64,000 bases of DNA. It comes from Ricinus communis. Lineage: Eukaryota > Streptophyta > Magnoliopsida > Malpighiales > Euphorbiaceae. Positions within the stretch are counted from its first letter, which is position 1, and the number at the start of each line of letters is the position of its first letter. Position numbers and translations under genes: made by a program. The notes under the pieces were generated by a model. The model was not told the origin of the DNA. It was given only the letters and a program-made list of their open reading frames with translations, and ran no database searches. The stretch lies in contig NC_063256.1 of assembly GCF_019578655.1 (NCBI RefSeq), positions 21,118,005-21,182,004 of the forward strand, written 5' to 3'. Shown here in pieces: positions 23,265-35,075 of this stretch.

Positions 23265-24047
23265 TCCCTTAAACCCTTGAGTTTTTATAGAAACTCAAAA
23301 ATAAAATATTTTATTTCTATGCTCACATAACAACCCTTTCACAATTTTTATTAAATGAAAAGATTCAACTCAATATATAAATAGAGAAACAATTGCATTA
23401 GAGAGTTGAGAAATCAATTCGCAAGAGTTTGGATAGTTAGAGAATTAATCACATATGTCAAAGGCTTTATAAGGGATATTTATATATATACCAACTTCTT
23501 AGAGATGTTAGAAATAGCCCATAATTCATTAGATGCAAAGCAAATATGGTATGGCAAAAAGTAACTTTCTGCTAGTAAAGCACCCTCGTGCTTTCTGAAT
23601 ATAATCATTGGAACTCCAACGGCTCTTGGAATATGGCATGGTGGTATGGATTACGGTGTAATAGTCACTATTGCCAATGTCGCCCTCGCGCCTGAGAAGC
23701 GTTGTCGTGGTTGCTTGAAGCACGCCAAGAAGCACGATCACGCTCGCAGTACTCACTACCTAAAGAGAAGCCTCTTTGACTGCCAGGTGTCATCAATTGA
23801 TTGGGAGGCTTCCAAATCCTCTTTACATGTGATTTGCCAACTTGACTATATGAAAAACACCTCCGCACTTTGTAGGCGCTCTTATGCTTTATGTGTCTCC
23901 AACAATGCTACTTCAAATCCACCATGTTCTTTTATCTAAAGTTTAAGCCACTTTAACACTATATCATAGACATTTAATAAAGTGATTAACAACACTAAAT
24001 TTGGATGTCAATATCAAAATAGAGGTTAATTGACCTTTAGGCTAACA
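23265..24047 (-). repeat. Copia-type LTR, palindrome family, copy C
   Basis: On the minus strand starts TGTTAGCCTAAAGGTCAATT at 24047 and can be followed to about 23265. It contains a perfect GCACCCTCGTGC (23580-23591). Its last part matches copy F at 30735-31000. Together with copy D it forms the probable 3' LTR of the minus-strand copia element. Confidence 0.65.
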
Positions 24048-24057
24048 ATCTCTCCCA

Positions 24058-24329
24058 TTGGCTGCCAAGTGTCATCATTTGATTGGGAGGCTTCCAGTTG
24101 CTCTTCACATAAGGATGGTCAACTTGACTATATGAAAAGGGCCTCCATGTTTTGCAGGCACCCTCGTACTTTAGGTATCTCCAATAATGCAACTTGAAAT
24201 CCACTAAGTCTTTTTATCCAATGTTTAAGCCACTTTAATACTATATCATAGACATTCAATAAAGTGATTAGCAACACTAGATTTGGGTGTTAAGATCAAA
24301 ATAGAGGTTAATTGACCCTTAGATTAACA
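24058..24329 (-). repeat. Tandem duplicate of LTR start, copy D
   Basis: A second copy of the first 270 bp of the LTR (compare 23778-24047) placed directly beside copy C and separated by ATCTCTCCCAT, which looks like the polypurine tract read on the plus strand. On the minus strand it starts TGTTAATCTAAGGGTCAATT after AAAAAAGGAAGAGAT, a good polypurine tract. Confidence 0.7.
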
Positions 24330-24950
24330 ATCTCTTCCTTTTTTATTTTATCAACCAAATTTACATTAAAGATAAAATTGAGTGAATAGAAATGCAATTG
24401 TATATATACAAGACTCAGTCAAGTGATTAAATAAGCAGTCCCCCTCTATTTAAGCATTAGTTGAGAAAAGTGAGAAACTATACTTAAAAGACTAAATCCT
24501 TTTAAATGGATTTCACTAACTTAGCTTAGATATCTCCCCCTTAATATATGATAAGGTCAAATAATATTTTATCTTTCTCATTTTCGTATATCCCTTTTAA
24601 CTTCTCCCCAAGAATAAGAACTAAGATGTATACTTTCTCCCCCTTTGGCACTTTCTCTCCTCTATGTCTTCTTTCCCATTATGTCTTACAAAAGAGAGAC
24701 AAGAACTAATGTGTATAATGTCTCCCCCTTTGTCAACAATAAAAAGTAAAGAGAGACAATAAACCCATAAAGGAAGAGAAAGGAAAGAAATAAAGTTTAT
24801 TGATAACATAAATAGGTACATTAAGGATATAAGAATATAAGAAAATAAAACATAGGAAATATATGATCAACAAGAGCCTAACTTAAAAACAAAAAGAAAT
24901 AAAGTAAAGAAGATTTTAAAGAAAAATAAGAAAGAAGAAATGGAAAGAAA
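24330..24950 (-). other. 3' untranslated region of minus-strand copia with repeated polypurine tracts
   Basis: On the minus strand several purine tracts of the type AAAGGGGGAGA occur (complements of TCTCCCCCTTA at 24533, TTCTCCCCCTTTGGCA near 24638 and TCTCCCCCTTTGTCAA near 24721) besides the one touching the LTR. No gene. Confidence 0.5.
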
Positions 24951-24959
24951 AAAGCCATC

Positions 24960-26160
24960 AATCCTCATTACTCTCGTCTTCTTCTTCCATGGGGGTCTTT
25001 CCCTTTGAAGAGATACTACTAGGGCTAACTTGAGTAAGAGGGACCTTCTCCTCCTCTTTTTTTTCCCAACCCTCTATGTTAGAATTTTTGAAGCTCAACT
25101 AAATCTACATGCAAATAATGGAGGTAATTCTAAGTTTGCTCATCTTGTTCAATACCTTATCCTCAAAACTAAGAGAAGGACCTCCAACTTGTTGAGTTGA
25201 AGGAATAGGTTCGCTAGGAGTCCAATGGTCATTCTTCCTTTTCTTCCTGTCATCCACATATTCTTCAATCAATAAGTAGAATTCCCTTTCCATTTCTCAT
25301 TTTAGGCTTAATCTAATAATCCTAGCATGATCAAAGAATGGTAAACCTAAGGAGATTGGCACAATAGGTGGAGTAAGGTATGTTTTGTTTAGATGGGTGT
25401 GAAGATTGAGAAATTTCACTATTTTTGTGATATGGAAAGAAAGAAGAATAACCCCTTTTTAGGTGTTCCCAAGATGGAAGAGGTGATCAAGGAAAAACTT
25501 TGAATTGAGAATTCTTTTGCTTGGAATCATGGAAAATAAGAAAGCAAGATCCTGTTAAGGAAGCTTCTCGACTTTATTGTCTCTAGCATTAATGGTTGAG
25601 GCAATCATTCTATGCACTACCCAATGAGAGAGGGATTTTAGATCTTTAGAGAGGGAGTCTTCAGTATGGGCTTGTTTGGTAGAAATTTATCTCCAAAATT
25701 GAGAAGGAGAAAGGAATACGTCTATAATATTTTTAATGATTCTTGGAGGACCCTTTTCTTGAAATCCAAAAATGGAGGAAAAATTATGTTCTAAGAAGTT
25801 TGTATTTCTCCCTAGACATTCTAAATTATATTCCACAATACTCACACCATCTCCCTTTTTGTTTATCACCAAGGAGGAAGAAATTCCTTGATAATGTTTA
25901 TAAAACCCTCCTCAAGCTCTTGGGGTAGAAGGAAGGATTTAAAGCATATATTTTCTAGTAGAGTATTTACCTCTTGATTAATACCCAGTTTTTGAAGTGC
26001 TTCTTCATCAAAGAGCTTGGTGGCATACACAGTTTTCCTCTTAATGGTCAAGAACTTAATTCTTGCCTCATCTTCTATTCCCTTCATTCTTTCTTGAATA
26101 GTTTGAGAGGAAGAGGAACCCCTTCCACTTGTCTTTCTTCGTGCCCTAAGGATTGATAAA
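24960..26160 (-). pseudogene. ORF1-like gene in the 3' region of a copia element
   Basis: Minus-strand translation begins near 26160 with a basic, serine-rich stretch (RARRKTSGRGSSSSQ), then KRKTVYATKLFDEEALQKLG and a block ending FINIIKEF. Further down come WVVHRMIASTINARDNKVEK and FLFSMIPSKRILN, and finally an acidic/hydrophilic tail (LIEEYVDDRKKRKND). The order resembles the putative plant transposon protein domain (also called Transposase_32-type), which is related in layout to the ORF1 of Athila elements. It lies between RNase H and the 3' LTR, where SIRE-type copia elements carry an extra ORF. Stops and frameshifts break it at several places (near 25870, 25680 and 25310). The function of this gene family is unknown, and the family call is from pattern only. 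Confidence 0.5.
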
Positions 26161-26689
26161 CAATTTGAGTAGAAGTATAGAGACGAAAAGAAAAGATGAA
26201 GATTAAGAAATCTTAAGTATATTAAAAGTAAATTTGAGTAGAAGTGGCAAAAACCATCAAAATGGATCTTACATAAACTTTAGGAGAGCCCAAAAAAGGG
26301 TAAAAAATGGCTATATTTACATTACTCACCAATTCTGAAATCTGTATAACAGTCAAAATTTTGAAAAAACCACACCAAAGCATGATTGTACAACTTAAAT
26401 ATGTTGGAGAACGACTATAATTTACCCAAACCATAGTTGTGCTTTAATGTTACGAGTGTGCTTTTGAGGTCTTGGTGAAAACCTAAGGAAGACCTAGAAA
26501 GTGCAAGCGTGCTTTTCATAATTTCAGTGGAAAAAAAAACTTTTTAAAGATGGGAAAACTTATATGCAAAAGTACAACACTCAATTTTCAAAATATACAA
26601 TTAAAGCAAAGTTGCACATAGTTTCTTAAGGATATTAGCAAGTTGGTTTGTAAGGATATCAGCAATTTTCAAAATTCAATCTCTCTTCA

Positions 26690-27154
26690 TTCAGAGGTTT
26701 TGTAAGGATATCAGCAAGTTGGTTTGTTCTATCAATAAATTCCAACAAACATCATCATTTTGCATATGATCTCTTATAAAATTATGTTTAATGTCTATAT
26801 GCCTACTCCTAAAACGTTGAATTGAATTTTTTGAAAGATTTATAGCACTTGTTTATTCACATTTGATAGGAATATGATCAGCTTCTCTTTCAAAATCCCT
26901 AAGTTGTTGTTTTATCCATAGCGTTTGGGTGTAACAATAATAGATATTTGACTTTTGAGGTGGATAGGATAACTGAGACTTGTTTCTTACTAAACCAAAT
27001 AACTAAACATTCATCTAGAATTGGATAAGTCTTGAAAGTGCTTTTCCTATTCTATATGCATGGTTCCATGTAAATATTTTAAAATCTTTTTGACAACATG
27101 CAAATGAGACTCTTTTGGGTTTGATTGAAATCTAGAACATAAGCATACAATAAA
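26690..27154 (-). pseudogene. Copia RNase H, 3' part
   Basis: Minus-strand translation gives SRFQSNPKESHLHVVKKILK near 27050-27120, then a WIKQQLRDF block, PIKCE-TSAINLSKN and RHIDIKHNFIRDH, ending near QTNLLISL-type remnants of the ADILTKPL motif. These are diagnostic for SIRE-like copia RNase H, which removes RNA from the RNA-DNA hybrid. Several stops and shifts are present. Its 5' neighbour, the RT at 30327-30700, is separated only by the CACTA element at 27155-30326. A tandem duplication of about 70 bp affects the last motif (26637-26735). Confidence 0.8.
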
Positions 27155-27458
27155 CACTACTAGAATATCACAGTTTAGTAACGAAAATTAGCAATGGATC
27201 TAACGTGTCCCTAATGGCGAGGGATTAAAAAGGGATTAGTGATGGAAATAGGTTAGGTAAATGGAAATAAAAATTGCGATGTAGTTGCGATAGATTAGCG
27301 ACAGATTATAGCGAAGGACATACTCTATCGCTATAATCTTCATTAACTTTTGCGCCATCAATAGGGCGCGAAGCCTTATGAGAGAATTACTAAGGTTAAC
27401 GATAAATTCTAAATTAGTGATGGATTAGTTCCATTGCTAGTCTAGTGATAAAATGTGT

Positions 27459-28557
27459 TGTCCCTTGATGCACTAAGAAGGGGAGGGGGGTTAAATTGGT
27501 ATGTGAAAGGTTAATGGGAAATTAAAAATTCAATCAAAAGATTAGATATAGGAGAAAGAAAATCAACACAAATATTTATACTGGTTTGAGTATTAACCAA
27601 CCTCACATCTATTTCTCAACCTACAATTGAGTATTTCACTATCAATGATCCTTTTATGAGTGTAAGATCAAATCCAAGTGTTTCTGACCTCACACTCATA
27701 CTTTACTCTAGGAGTTTTTTCAAGCTCATCCTCAAACTCAGTGTTTAGACTCAAATTTAAATCTTACAAAAGCTTTTCTGCCTAGGCTAACTCTTAAACC
27801 CTTTTTCATGTGTTTAAGGCTAACATTCAAACCTTTACAACTGTTTATGGCTCACACTTAAACCTATGCAAAGAGAATTTAATGTAGAAAGATAAGAAAT
27901 CACTTTATAAGTGTTGGACACTTAGAAAATTGAACAACTATTGTCTAAGTCTTTATGAGAGGTATTTATATACATACCAGCCTTTCAGAGACATTACAAA
28001 TACCCCACATTTCTTTAGATGCAAAGTAAAGATGATTTGGCAAAAGTAACTTTCTGCCAGAGAATCACCCTCGCACTTTCTTAATATAAACATTGCAATT
28101 CTAAAGGCTCTTGACACGTGGTGCTGCTTTATCGGCTGATGGCACAACAATCACTGACTTAGCATGTAATGTGAATGCTTCCCTCGCAGTTCCTTGAAGT
28201 GCATCTAGAAGCGCGACTGCACTTGAGCTGCACTACTCTCTGCTATAATCTATCTCTCTCTTCAATGGGAGGTGCCCTCACGATTCACAAGGAGAAGACT
28301 CTTTAACTACCAGGTGTCAATGTCTGACTGGGAGGCTTCTAGGTGACTCTGAGAAAAGCGCCTCGCATTTTAAAAGCGCTCGGGTGCTTTTTCAACTTCA
28401 GCAATGCTATTTAATTTTTTTAAGACCTTTTGCCTAATGCTTAAGCCACTTTAACACTATATAATAGACATTCAAAATATAAAATTAATACACCTAAATT
28501 TTATTGTCAAGATCAAAATCAAGGGTTCCCAAAATCATGAATGAACTTAGGCTAATA
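27459..28557 (-). repeat. Copia-type LTR, palindrome family, copy E (solo)
   Basis: On the minus strand it runs from a degenerate TTATTAGCCTAAGTTC start near 28557 to an end with CCCCTCCCCTTCTTAGTGCA near 27466, a typical copia U5 end. It includes hairpin units like those at 985-1290 (27670-27860). No internal copia sequence accompanies it inside the CACTA element, so it is a solo LTR. No exact target duplication was found. Confidence 0.65.
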
Positions 28558-30019
28558 AAATATGTAGGGTTTGTAGTATGTGTCACTAAGCGTTAACAAT
28601 CTATTGCTGCATTATAAAGCAGAACACACCATTAATGATATGAAACACTGCATTTCATTAAATCTATTTTCGTAATGGACCATATCTATCACTAATTTGG
28701 AATATTGCAATTCGACATCATCTCCTTCTTTCCCCCATTTCCATTTCTAAAAACTTTCCTAATCCTCCCTAAATTTAAAATCCTCCTTCCCCTCTCTCGA
28801 GGATCCTTTCCCTCGCTCTGTTATCATGGGAAATGTAGAAGAAGAAGAAAAAGAAGAAAAAAAAAAAGGAGAAAAAAGGAGGAGGAGAAGACACTGCCAG
28901 GTAACCTTAATGAGTTTCTTTTTTTTTTTTTAATTTATTTTCCGTTGATTTTTTTATATTTATTTCTATATATTTTTTAGTTTTTGGAGAAAAGAAAAAA
29001 GGAAAAGACGCAATATTTTTATCTTGTATTTTCTTATAATATATTTATGTATTGTTTGCTTGATATAATGTTGTGTTAAATTATATTTATTTAATATATT
29101 TAGTTATTAATTAGTTATTAATTTATAATTATTTTTTTAATTTTTAATTTTTGTTGCATTTTATATTTCTTGTAATTTTTTAATATATGTTTACACTTTA
29201 TTGATTTTTATCGTATTTTACTTTTGCAAAATTTATTTAATTTATATTTATTTTAATTCTCTTAATTTATTAATTATTGTTTTACTTCAATTTTTGTTTG
29301 CATTTTATATATGTGTAATTTCTTATTATATATTGCTATATTTAGGTTCAGACTAGGTTAATTTAATTAATATTTGTTTTTTTAATATATGTGTTATATT
29401 TAGGGTTTAGGATAATTTAATTAATGCTAGTATGTTTTGAACTTAAGAATAAAATTTATTTGATAAATTTTTTGTGTGTTAAATTTTATTGCCGATATAT
29501 GTTGTGATCTGTAGGGTCGCAAAAATATATAGTTTGGTGAAACACTCAATGTTTATATTAGAAGTGTATTTTCTGTAGGAATATGCACCCATTTTTACTG
29601 GGAGTTTGGGTTAATTATTCGAAAAAATGCTGCCTAAATTTTGGTAGAAATCACGGCATCATTTAATTTAATTTTGTAATGGTAAAAAAATAGGAGGTGA
29701 CTTTTGGTATCTGTCCAGAGATCCGACAGCTTATGCAAGAGGTCTTCATAGAGTTTCTGACGCTCGACACATCCTTCGCTGCCCCAGACCTATAGTAGCA
29801 AGATGATAAGGATTAGTCGGTCGCCGACCCGTAGATTAGATCCTTTTATTCTTTGTATATTTTTTTACTATACAATATAATAAACATGATTAGTATTGAT
29901 TTCTTTATTTATTTTACATTTTTTATATATTGTCTTTTTATGTATATGTTAGTCAATATTAATTAATTAATATTATAATATTCTTAACCCAAATATAGAA
30001 TAAAAAATAAATATAAAAA
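28558..30019. other. Interior of CACTA element 1
   Basis: AT-rich, with a GAAGAAGAAGAAAAAGAAG-type purine run near 28835 and a GC-richer island at 29690-29850 that I do not recognise. No convincing gene: the longest open frame (28705-28980) is low-complexity. Confidence 0.4.
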
Positions 30020-30326
30020 TAAAATTGCGATAGATTAGCGACGGATAATCTGTCGCTAACTACCCTATAATCTTAGATTAGCGATAGAAAGGTCGTTGCC
30101 AATTTAGCGGTGGATAATGTCACTACACCTGGTGACAATATGGTCGCAACAATTAGCGACAGACGGTCCATCGCTATTTCATTGCTACTTTTGGCAACCG
30201 AAATAGTTCGCCGTTGCAATGAGCAAATTAGCGACGGATATATTCTTCACTGACTCATACTACCCACATAATTAGTATATTTAGCGAAGGAAGAATTCAT
30301 TGCTAAATTATCAATTTCTTGTAGTG

Positions 30327-30700
30327 ATATCTAATATCAGTGTAGAGACGGTTAAATATAAAAGAAAACTAATAATCTCTTTATAGAGGTTTTCATGTTC
30401 TTATCCTTCTCAACCTTGTCCAATTTAGTTATGTCAATCATTAGAGTTTTAACCACCTTGCAACCATCTATGTTATACTTCTTTAAAAGCTCCTCTATGT
30501 ATGTGGATTGGTTTATGAAGATATAATCCTTGCTTTGGTTGACTTGAAGAACAAGAAAAATTTGACCTCCCATATCATGCTCATTTCGAATTCTCTTATC
30601 ATACACTTAGCAAAATCCTCACAAAGAAATTTATTAGTAACTCTGAAAACAATATCATCAATATAAATTTTAACAATCAGAGTGTCATGGAAACTAAAAA
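30327..30700 (-). pseudogene. Copia reverse transcriptase, C-terminal part
   Basis: Minus-strand translation includes LIVKIYIDDIVFRVTNKFLC, with the catalytic YIDDI at 30651-30665, then the REFEMSM block and, in the open frame 30606-30352, QVNQSKDYIFINQSTYIEEL and ELLKKYNIDGCK. This is the palm and connection region of SIRE-like copia reverse transcriptase. One frameshift separates the YIDDI block from the later frame. The N-terminal part of RT, integrase, protease and gag are missing: the sequence joins LTR copy F within about 30 bp. After 30327 the coding sequence is split by the CACTA element and continues as RNase H at 27154. Confidence 0.82.
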
Positions 30701-30724
30701 AAAAATCCTTTTGTTCTATTCTTT

Positions 30725-31535
30725 AGCTTACAGAATAACCCTTTTATAGTTTTTGATGAATGAAAAGATTTAACTCAATACACATAAAGAGAAAGAATTG
30801 AATATGGAGAGTTGAGAAATCAATTTGTAAGAGTTTAGATAGTTAGAGAATTAATCAACATATGTTTAAGCCTTTATAAGGGGTCTTTATACACATACCA
30901 ATCTCTTAGAGATGTTAGAAGAAACCCACAGCCCATTAAATGCAAAACAAATATGGTATGGCATAAAGTAACTTTTTGCTAGAAAAATGCCCTTGCACTT
31001 TTTGAATATACTCGTTGGAACTCCAATGGCTCCTGACATGTGGCGTGGTAGTATGTGATTACGGCATAATGGTCATTGACTTTGCATTAAATGTGAATGT
31101 CACCTCCGTACTTAAGAAGTGCCCTTGCAGCTGCTTGAAGCATTCCTAGAAGAGCAATCGTGGTCGCTCTCGAGATACTCACTACTTAATTCTCTATTTT
31201 CTGCAAAGATGAGGTACCCTCGTGCTCTAGAAGTGCCCTCGTGCTTTTCAAAGAGAAGACTCTTTAACTGTCAGGCATCATCATCTGACTAGAAGGGTTC
31301 CAGGTGCTTTTTTCATATGGATGGTTAACCTGACTATACGAAAAGCACCCCCACACTTTGTAAGCTCCCTCACTCTTTATGTGTCTTTAACAATGCAACT
31401 TGAAATTCACCAAGTCCTTTTATCCAATGCTTAAGCCACTTTAACACTATATCATAGACACTTAATGAAGTGATTAGTAGCACTCTATTTGGGTGTTAAG
31501 ATAAAAAAAAAAGGTTAATTAACCTTTAGGCCAAC
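30725..31535 (-). repeat. Copia-type LTR, palindrome family, copy F
   Basis: On the minus strand starts TGTTGGCCTAAAGGTTAATT at 31535 and matches copy C to about 30735. It carries GTGCCCTCGTGC-type palindromes near 31225. It may be the 5' LTR of the copia element at 23265-31535, brought next to RT by an internal deletion, or a separate insertion. Confidence 0.6.
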
Positions 31536-33080
31536 ATATGTGATTTTTGAACTAATGGAAAGCCTTTTCAGGAAGAACATATCTAAATCATGCATATAAT
31601 GAGTTCTTACAGAAATCTTAAAGGTTGATTTAAGTCTTAATCATATTTCTTGCATAGTTATTTTGTTTCTTGATGTTTGCCATTTGCATCTTGATGATCT
31701 TCATTTATTTGATAGAGAATCTAATTCTTTTTATGATGAATCTTAATGGATCTTAATTAACTTAGTTAATTCTAGAATTAATATGATTAATTATCCTTGT
31801 TAGATCTTTAAATCTCGTTAAAAATAAGAAGGTTTCCTTGTTTGTAAGGATTTCTAGATAAGGGTAAGGTTTAGTTAGTATGTGACACCTTATCTTAAGA
31901 TATATGCTAGTTATCTTAGGATTATTACAAGTCATACTATGATTAGGAATTTAATTAAGAGGTTTTCTTTAATTAAGAAAAGGAATTATAAATGTTTTTA
32001 GACAAATACATGTGTTTTAGGAATTCTAGTTGGACTAGGAAGTTGTCTAGTTAAGACAAGAGTTTGACTTTTGTCCTAATACATTCATTTAGTTGAATAT
32101 ACCTAGACCAGAAAGGGAAATTTGTATTTTTAAAAATTGATTTAATTAATTGAAATTTTCATTAATCTTTTTAAACTTAGGATTTCTGTCTTAATATCTT
32201 AGTATGACTAGGTGGTTTATCTTTTTTAAGATATAAGTTTGACATTACATCTTAAAGTTTGACTTTGTATCCTAAAGAATATAAAACTAAAATTAAGAAT
32301 ATTTTAAAGAGAATTAGTTATTAATTAAATCTGATTTAATTAATTTTAATTATCTACAACTTACCACAATTAGGATTATATCTTGATTTTCTAGTATAAC
32401 TAGGATTAGTAAAGTTTATTTGGCCAAAGGTTGAAATTATATCCTAAATTTTGTTTTGGCTAAAAATTAGACTAGAAAAGGAAAGTTTTTATTTTTTAAT
32501 ATAATTTGATTATTTTAATTCTCCATACCCCTTTCAATCTTAATTGCATGCAGTGATCAAATAACTCAAATTATGCTATCTTGATTCTATTTTGTGCTTT
32601 ATATAATATGATTATGTTTGGCATTATGGATGGTTATGGACTATAAAGACTAATGTGATTGTGTTGAATGGTTAATTAATTTTATTTGGTATTTTTGAAC
32701 TAAGGGCTACATCTTTGCCTTTTTCTATTTTTCTCCAGGTTACAAAATTCTTTTTCCATCTAACTCCCATTAAATATAACTCAGAGTTTCTCTAAATCTT
32801 ATGCTGGTTATATAGTTTTAGAATAGTTAGAATTTTATTTTGTAATCTAAATAGAGATATGGTGCCAAATGGAGATGGTGAGGATTTTGCATTCAAGACT
32901 TGAAGATTACAAAGGCAATACTTAGGTTTTGACCATCTAGTTATCTTTGATGACTTGAAATAACTAGTTTAGAAAGTTCATAATCATCCGTAGTATTTTG
33001 GCATGCTTAACTTATATTATATATGTGATGTATGATATTTGCATGATCATGCCAAAGCATGAAATCCTATATCTCATATT
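31536..33080. other. Unassigned AT-rich sequence with long imperfect repeats
   Basis: No gene recognised. Between about 31900 and 32520 related phrases return every 150-200 bp (AGTATGACTAGGTGGTTTAT, AGTATAACTAGGATTAGTAA, with GTTTGACTTTGTATCC-type words), suggesting a decayed tandem repeat or LTR. Nothing else is recognisable. Confidence 0.35.
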
Positions 33081-34710
33081 TGTTAGATATTAATACAAGA
33101 CATAAGGAAAAGTGCAACAGAAGCAAAATAAAAAAGTTGCAATTCTCCACAAACTCATTGATTTGGAGTAGTCATAACAATCAAAATAAGCAAAAGATGG
33201 AGAAGACTTATAAATGGGGATTCAGCCAATCTAATAAGAGCTTCTTGCTTTATTGACTCTTGATTCTTCAAGGATGATTGATGCACTTTAAAGCTACTCA
33301 AGTGATCAGCCTCTTTTGGTGATCCATATAAGCTTCCAAGTAAAAATTTTAAAAAGATAGAGAAGAGATATAGGAGATTGAATGCTAATTCCATGTAAGG
33401 TTGTGAGTTAATTAGTCTTATTGACTGATTCACCTAGGGATTTTCTTCACAAGATCATCACCTTGCTGCCCCATGCATCTCCTTCTATATATATGGCCTT
33501 GTAATTAAGGTCTTTAAAGGTTTAGAAATCATACAAAACCCTAACCTACATTAAGTTGGGTTTTGTTTCATTTTTCTAAATAGACTTTAATTAATGCAAG
33601 AGCTAATCCATGGATAATAAGCCCATATTGGTAAAATATAATAGGCCCATCAGCTCTTAATTAATTGACTTTTAATTAAGCTCAATATATATAAGCTTAA
33701 GCCTAATGCTTAAAGCCTTCATTTTAATCCTAACTTAAAGCCTATTTGTGTGTGGTCCAAAAGGTTTCTAACATGTCAGCAATGAATATAAATTATGAAT
33801 TAAACTCCTTTAATTCAATGTTAATTATGTAATTAACTTAATCCAAATTCATAGCTTAAGATTGGCATCTAGTAATGCATCATGACTACCCAAACATGTA
33901 TGAATGATTTAAAGTGCTTTAATCAACCTTTGCAACGAATAGTCTTTACCAATGTAATTCAATCCTTTCAAGTACTTTCATCCCAATTGATTCATAGAGT
34001 TTGGATGCAACAATTGACTCTATAATTAAACCAACCATATTTGTTCTTAATGAATGTATATAACAATTTGAGTAAGATCTATGAAACACTTTTTATAATC
34101 TGTATTCATACAACCTTGGCCAAGAATTTCCATATTAAAGCATATCATGATTTATCAAGATAAGTATCAAAGTATATCTATCCTCATATAAGATAATATA
34201 TTGTTATTCAAATCTAAGGACCACTCTTACATGATTGTCACTAGAGTATTATCCATACATAATTGGGGTAAATTCTATATGGACTACTCAATAGGGTCGT
34301 GTCCAATGAACTTGTTCTTCTAACAAGCACCCACATGCTTATCTCCATTTTTCAACCTTTTGAGACAGATTGCTTACTTTACAAGTAAGTAATAATACAA
34401 TATGGTGGTCTTGAGCGTTTGATCAATCTCTAATGTTAATATCTAGTTCTTAATCAAACATCAATTACAAATAGAGTTTTAAGAATGAATGTAATGAGAA
34501 CCTCATCATTATAAACTCGCTTGATAATTTTTCTTACTTCTAGTAAAAATTCCATGGTGTTAATCTTTAATAGATTATAACTTGATAATATGATGAAAAC
34601 TCATACTAGTAAGAGTCGAACAAGGCCTTTAATATAATTGTATGCCATCATGAAGTATAAATTAACACATATCATCTGACAACTCCTTGTCTTTAAGATA
34701 TACTCTAACA
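33081..34710 (-). repeat. Copia-type LTR (TGTTAGA...TCTAACA), minus strand
   Basis: On the minus strand it starts TGTTAGAGTATATC at 34710 after GCAAGTGCGAGAT, a mutated form of the AAGTGGGAGAT polypurine tract that precedes many plant copia 3' LTRs. It ends ATATCTAACA at 33081, so the ends are inverted repeats. Length 1630 bp. A partial inverted copy lies at 36490-37860. Confidence 0.75.
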
Positions 34711-35075
34711 ATCTCGCACTTGCATTAAAGCACTATCAAAGCCAATTGTCAAAGTATCCAATACCGAACTCTTTTCTATGATGATCATGTTCTTGCTAAG
34801 TCAAAAGGCTTTATTGGAGGATCAACTTTATTATCCTTAATAGGCATTTGTTTTATCTTTAAATATACTAATAAGTCATTTATTAGTAATACTTGTGAGT
34901 ACAACTTTTCAAGGCCCACCCTAAGAGATTGCGGTTACATCACCACTTTAGAGGTTGTTTCATCCCTACTAGGCTTGATTCAAAAGTGCACCGTCTAGAA
35001 GGACGTCTTACTGGATCATGATAACCGCGGTGACCGCGAATTATTTTGAGAAGACTAGGAGTCGCTACTCAGGTA
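34711..35075 (-). other. Copia 3' end remnant and Tat-type leader
   Basis: 34711-34860 is probably the last part of the copia internal region, too decayed to translate. 34880-35075 contains CGCGGTGACCGCGAATTATT and AGGAGTCGCTACTCAGG. On the minus strand the latter reads CTGAGTAGCGACTCCT, a likely degenerate primer-binding site of the TGGCGACTCC type used by Tat/Ogre elements, next to an LTR end. Confidence 0.45.

Larger units (their letters stand above)
27155..30326. mobile_element. CACTA transposon 1, non-autonomous
   Basis: Ends are CACTACTAGAATATC at 27155 and, on the other strand, CACTACAAGAAATTG from 30326. The 3-bp flanks are aaa and ata, a possible target duplication with one mismatch. 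Subterminal regions 27170-27450 and 30020-30300 hold repeated AGCGACAGAT/AGCGACGGAT motifs in both orientations, the usual transposase-binding arrangement of En/Spm elements. No transposase gene was recognised; a polypurine run is at 28834-28888. It is nested in copia RNase H and itself hosts an LTR (27459-28557). Confidence 0.85.

Noticed and set aside
23529..23939. Open frames of 66-97 codons on both strands
   Set aside because: They lie within the GC-rich part of a copia-type LTR and are absent from, or broken in, the other LTR copies.
28705..28980. Small protein gene inside CACTA element 1
   Set aside because: The frame depends on a purine run giving lysine/arginine/glutamate repeats and on T-rich sequence; no domain or family-like sequence.
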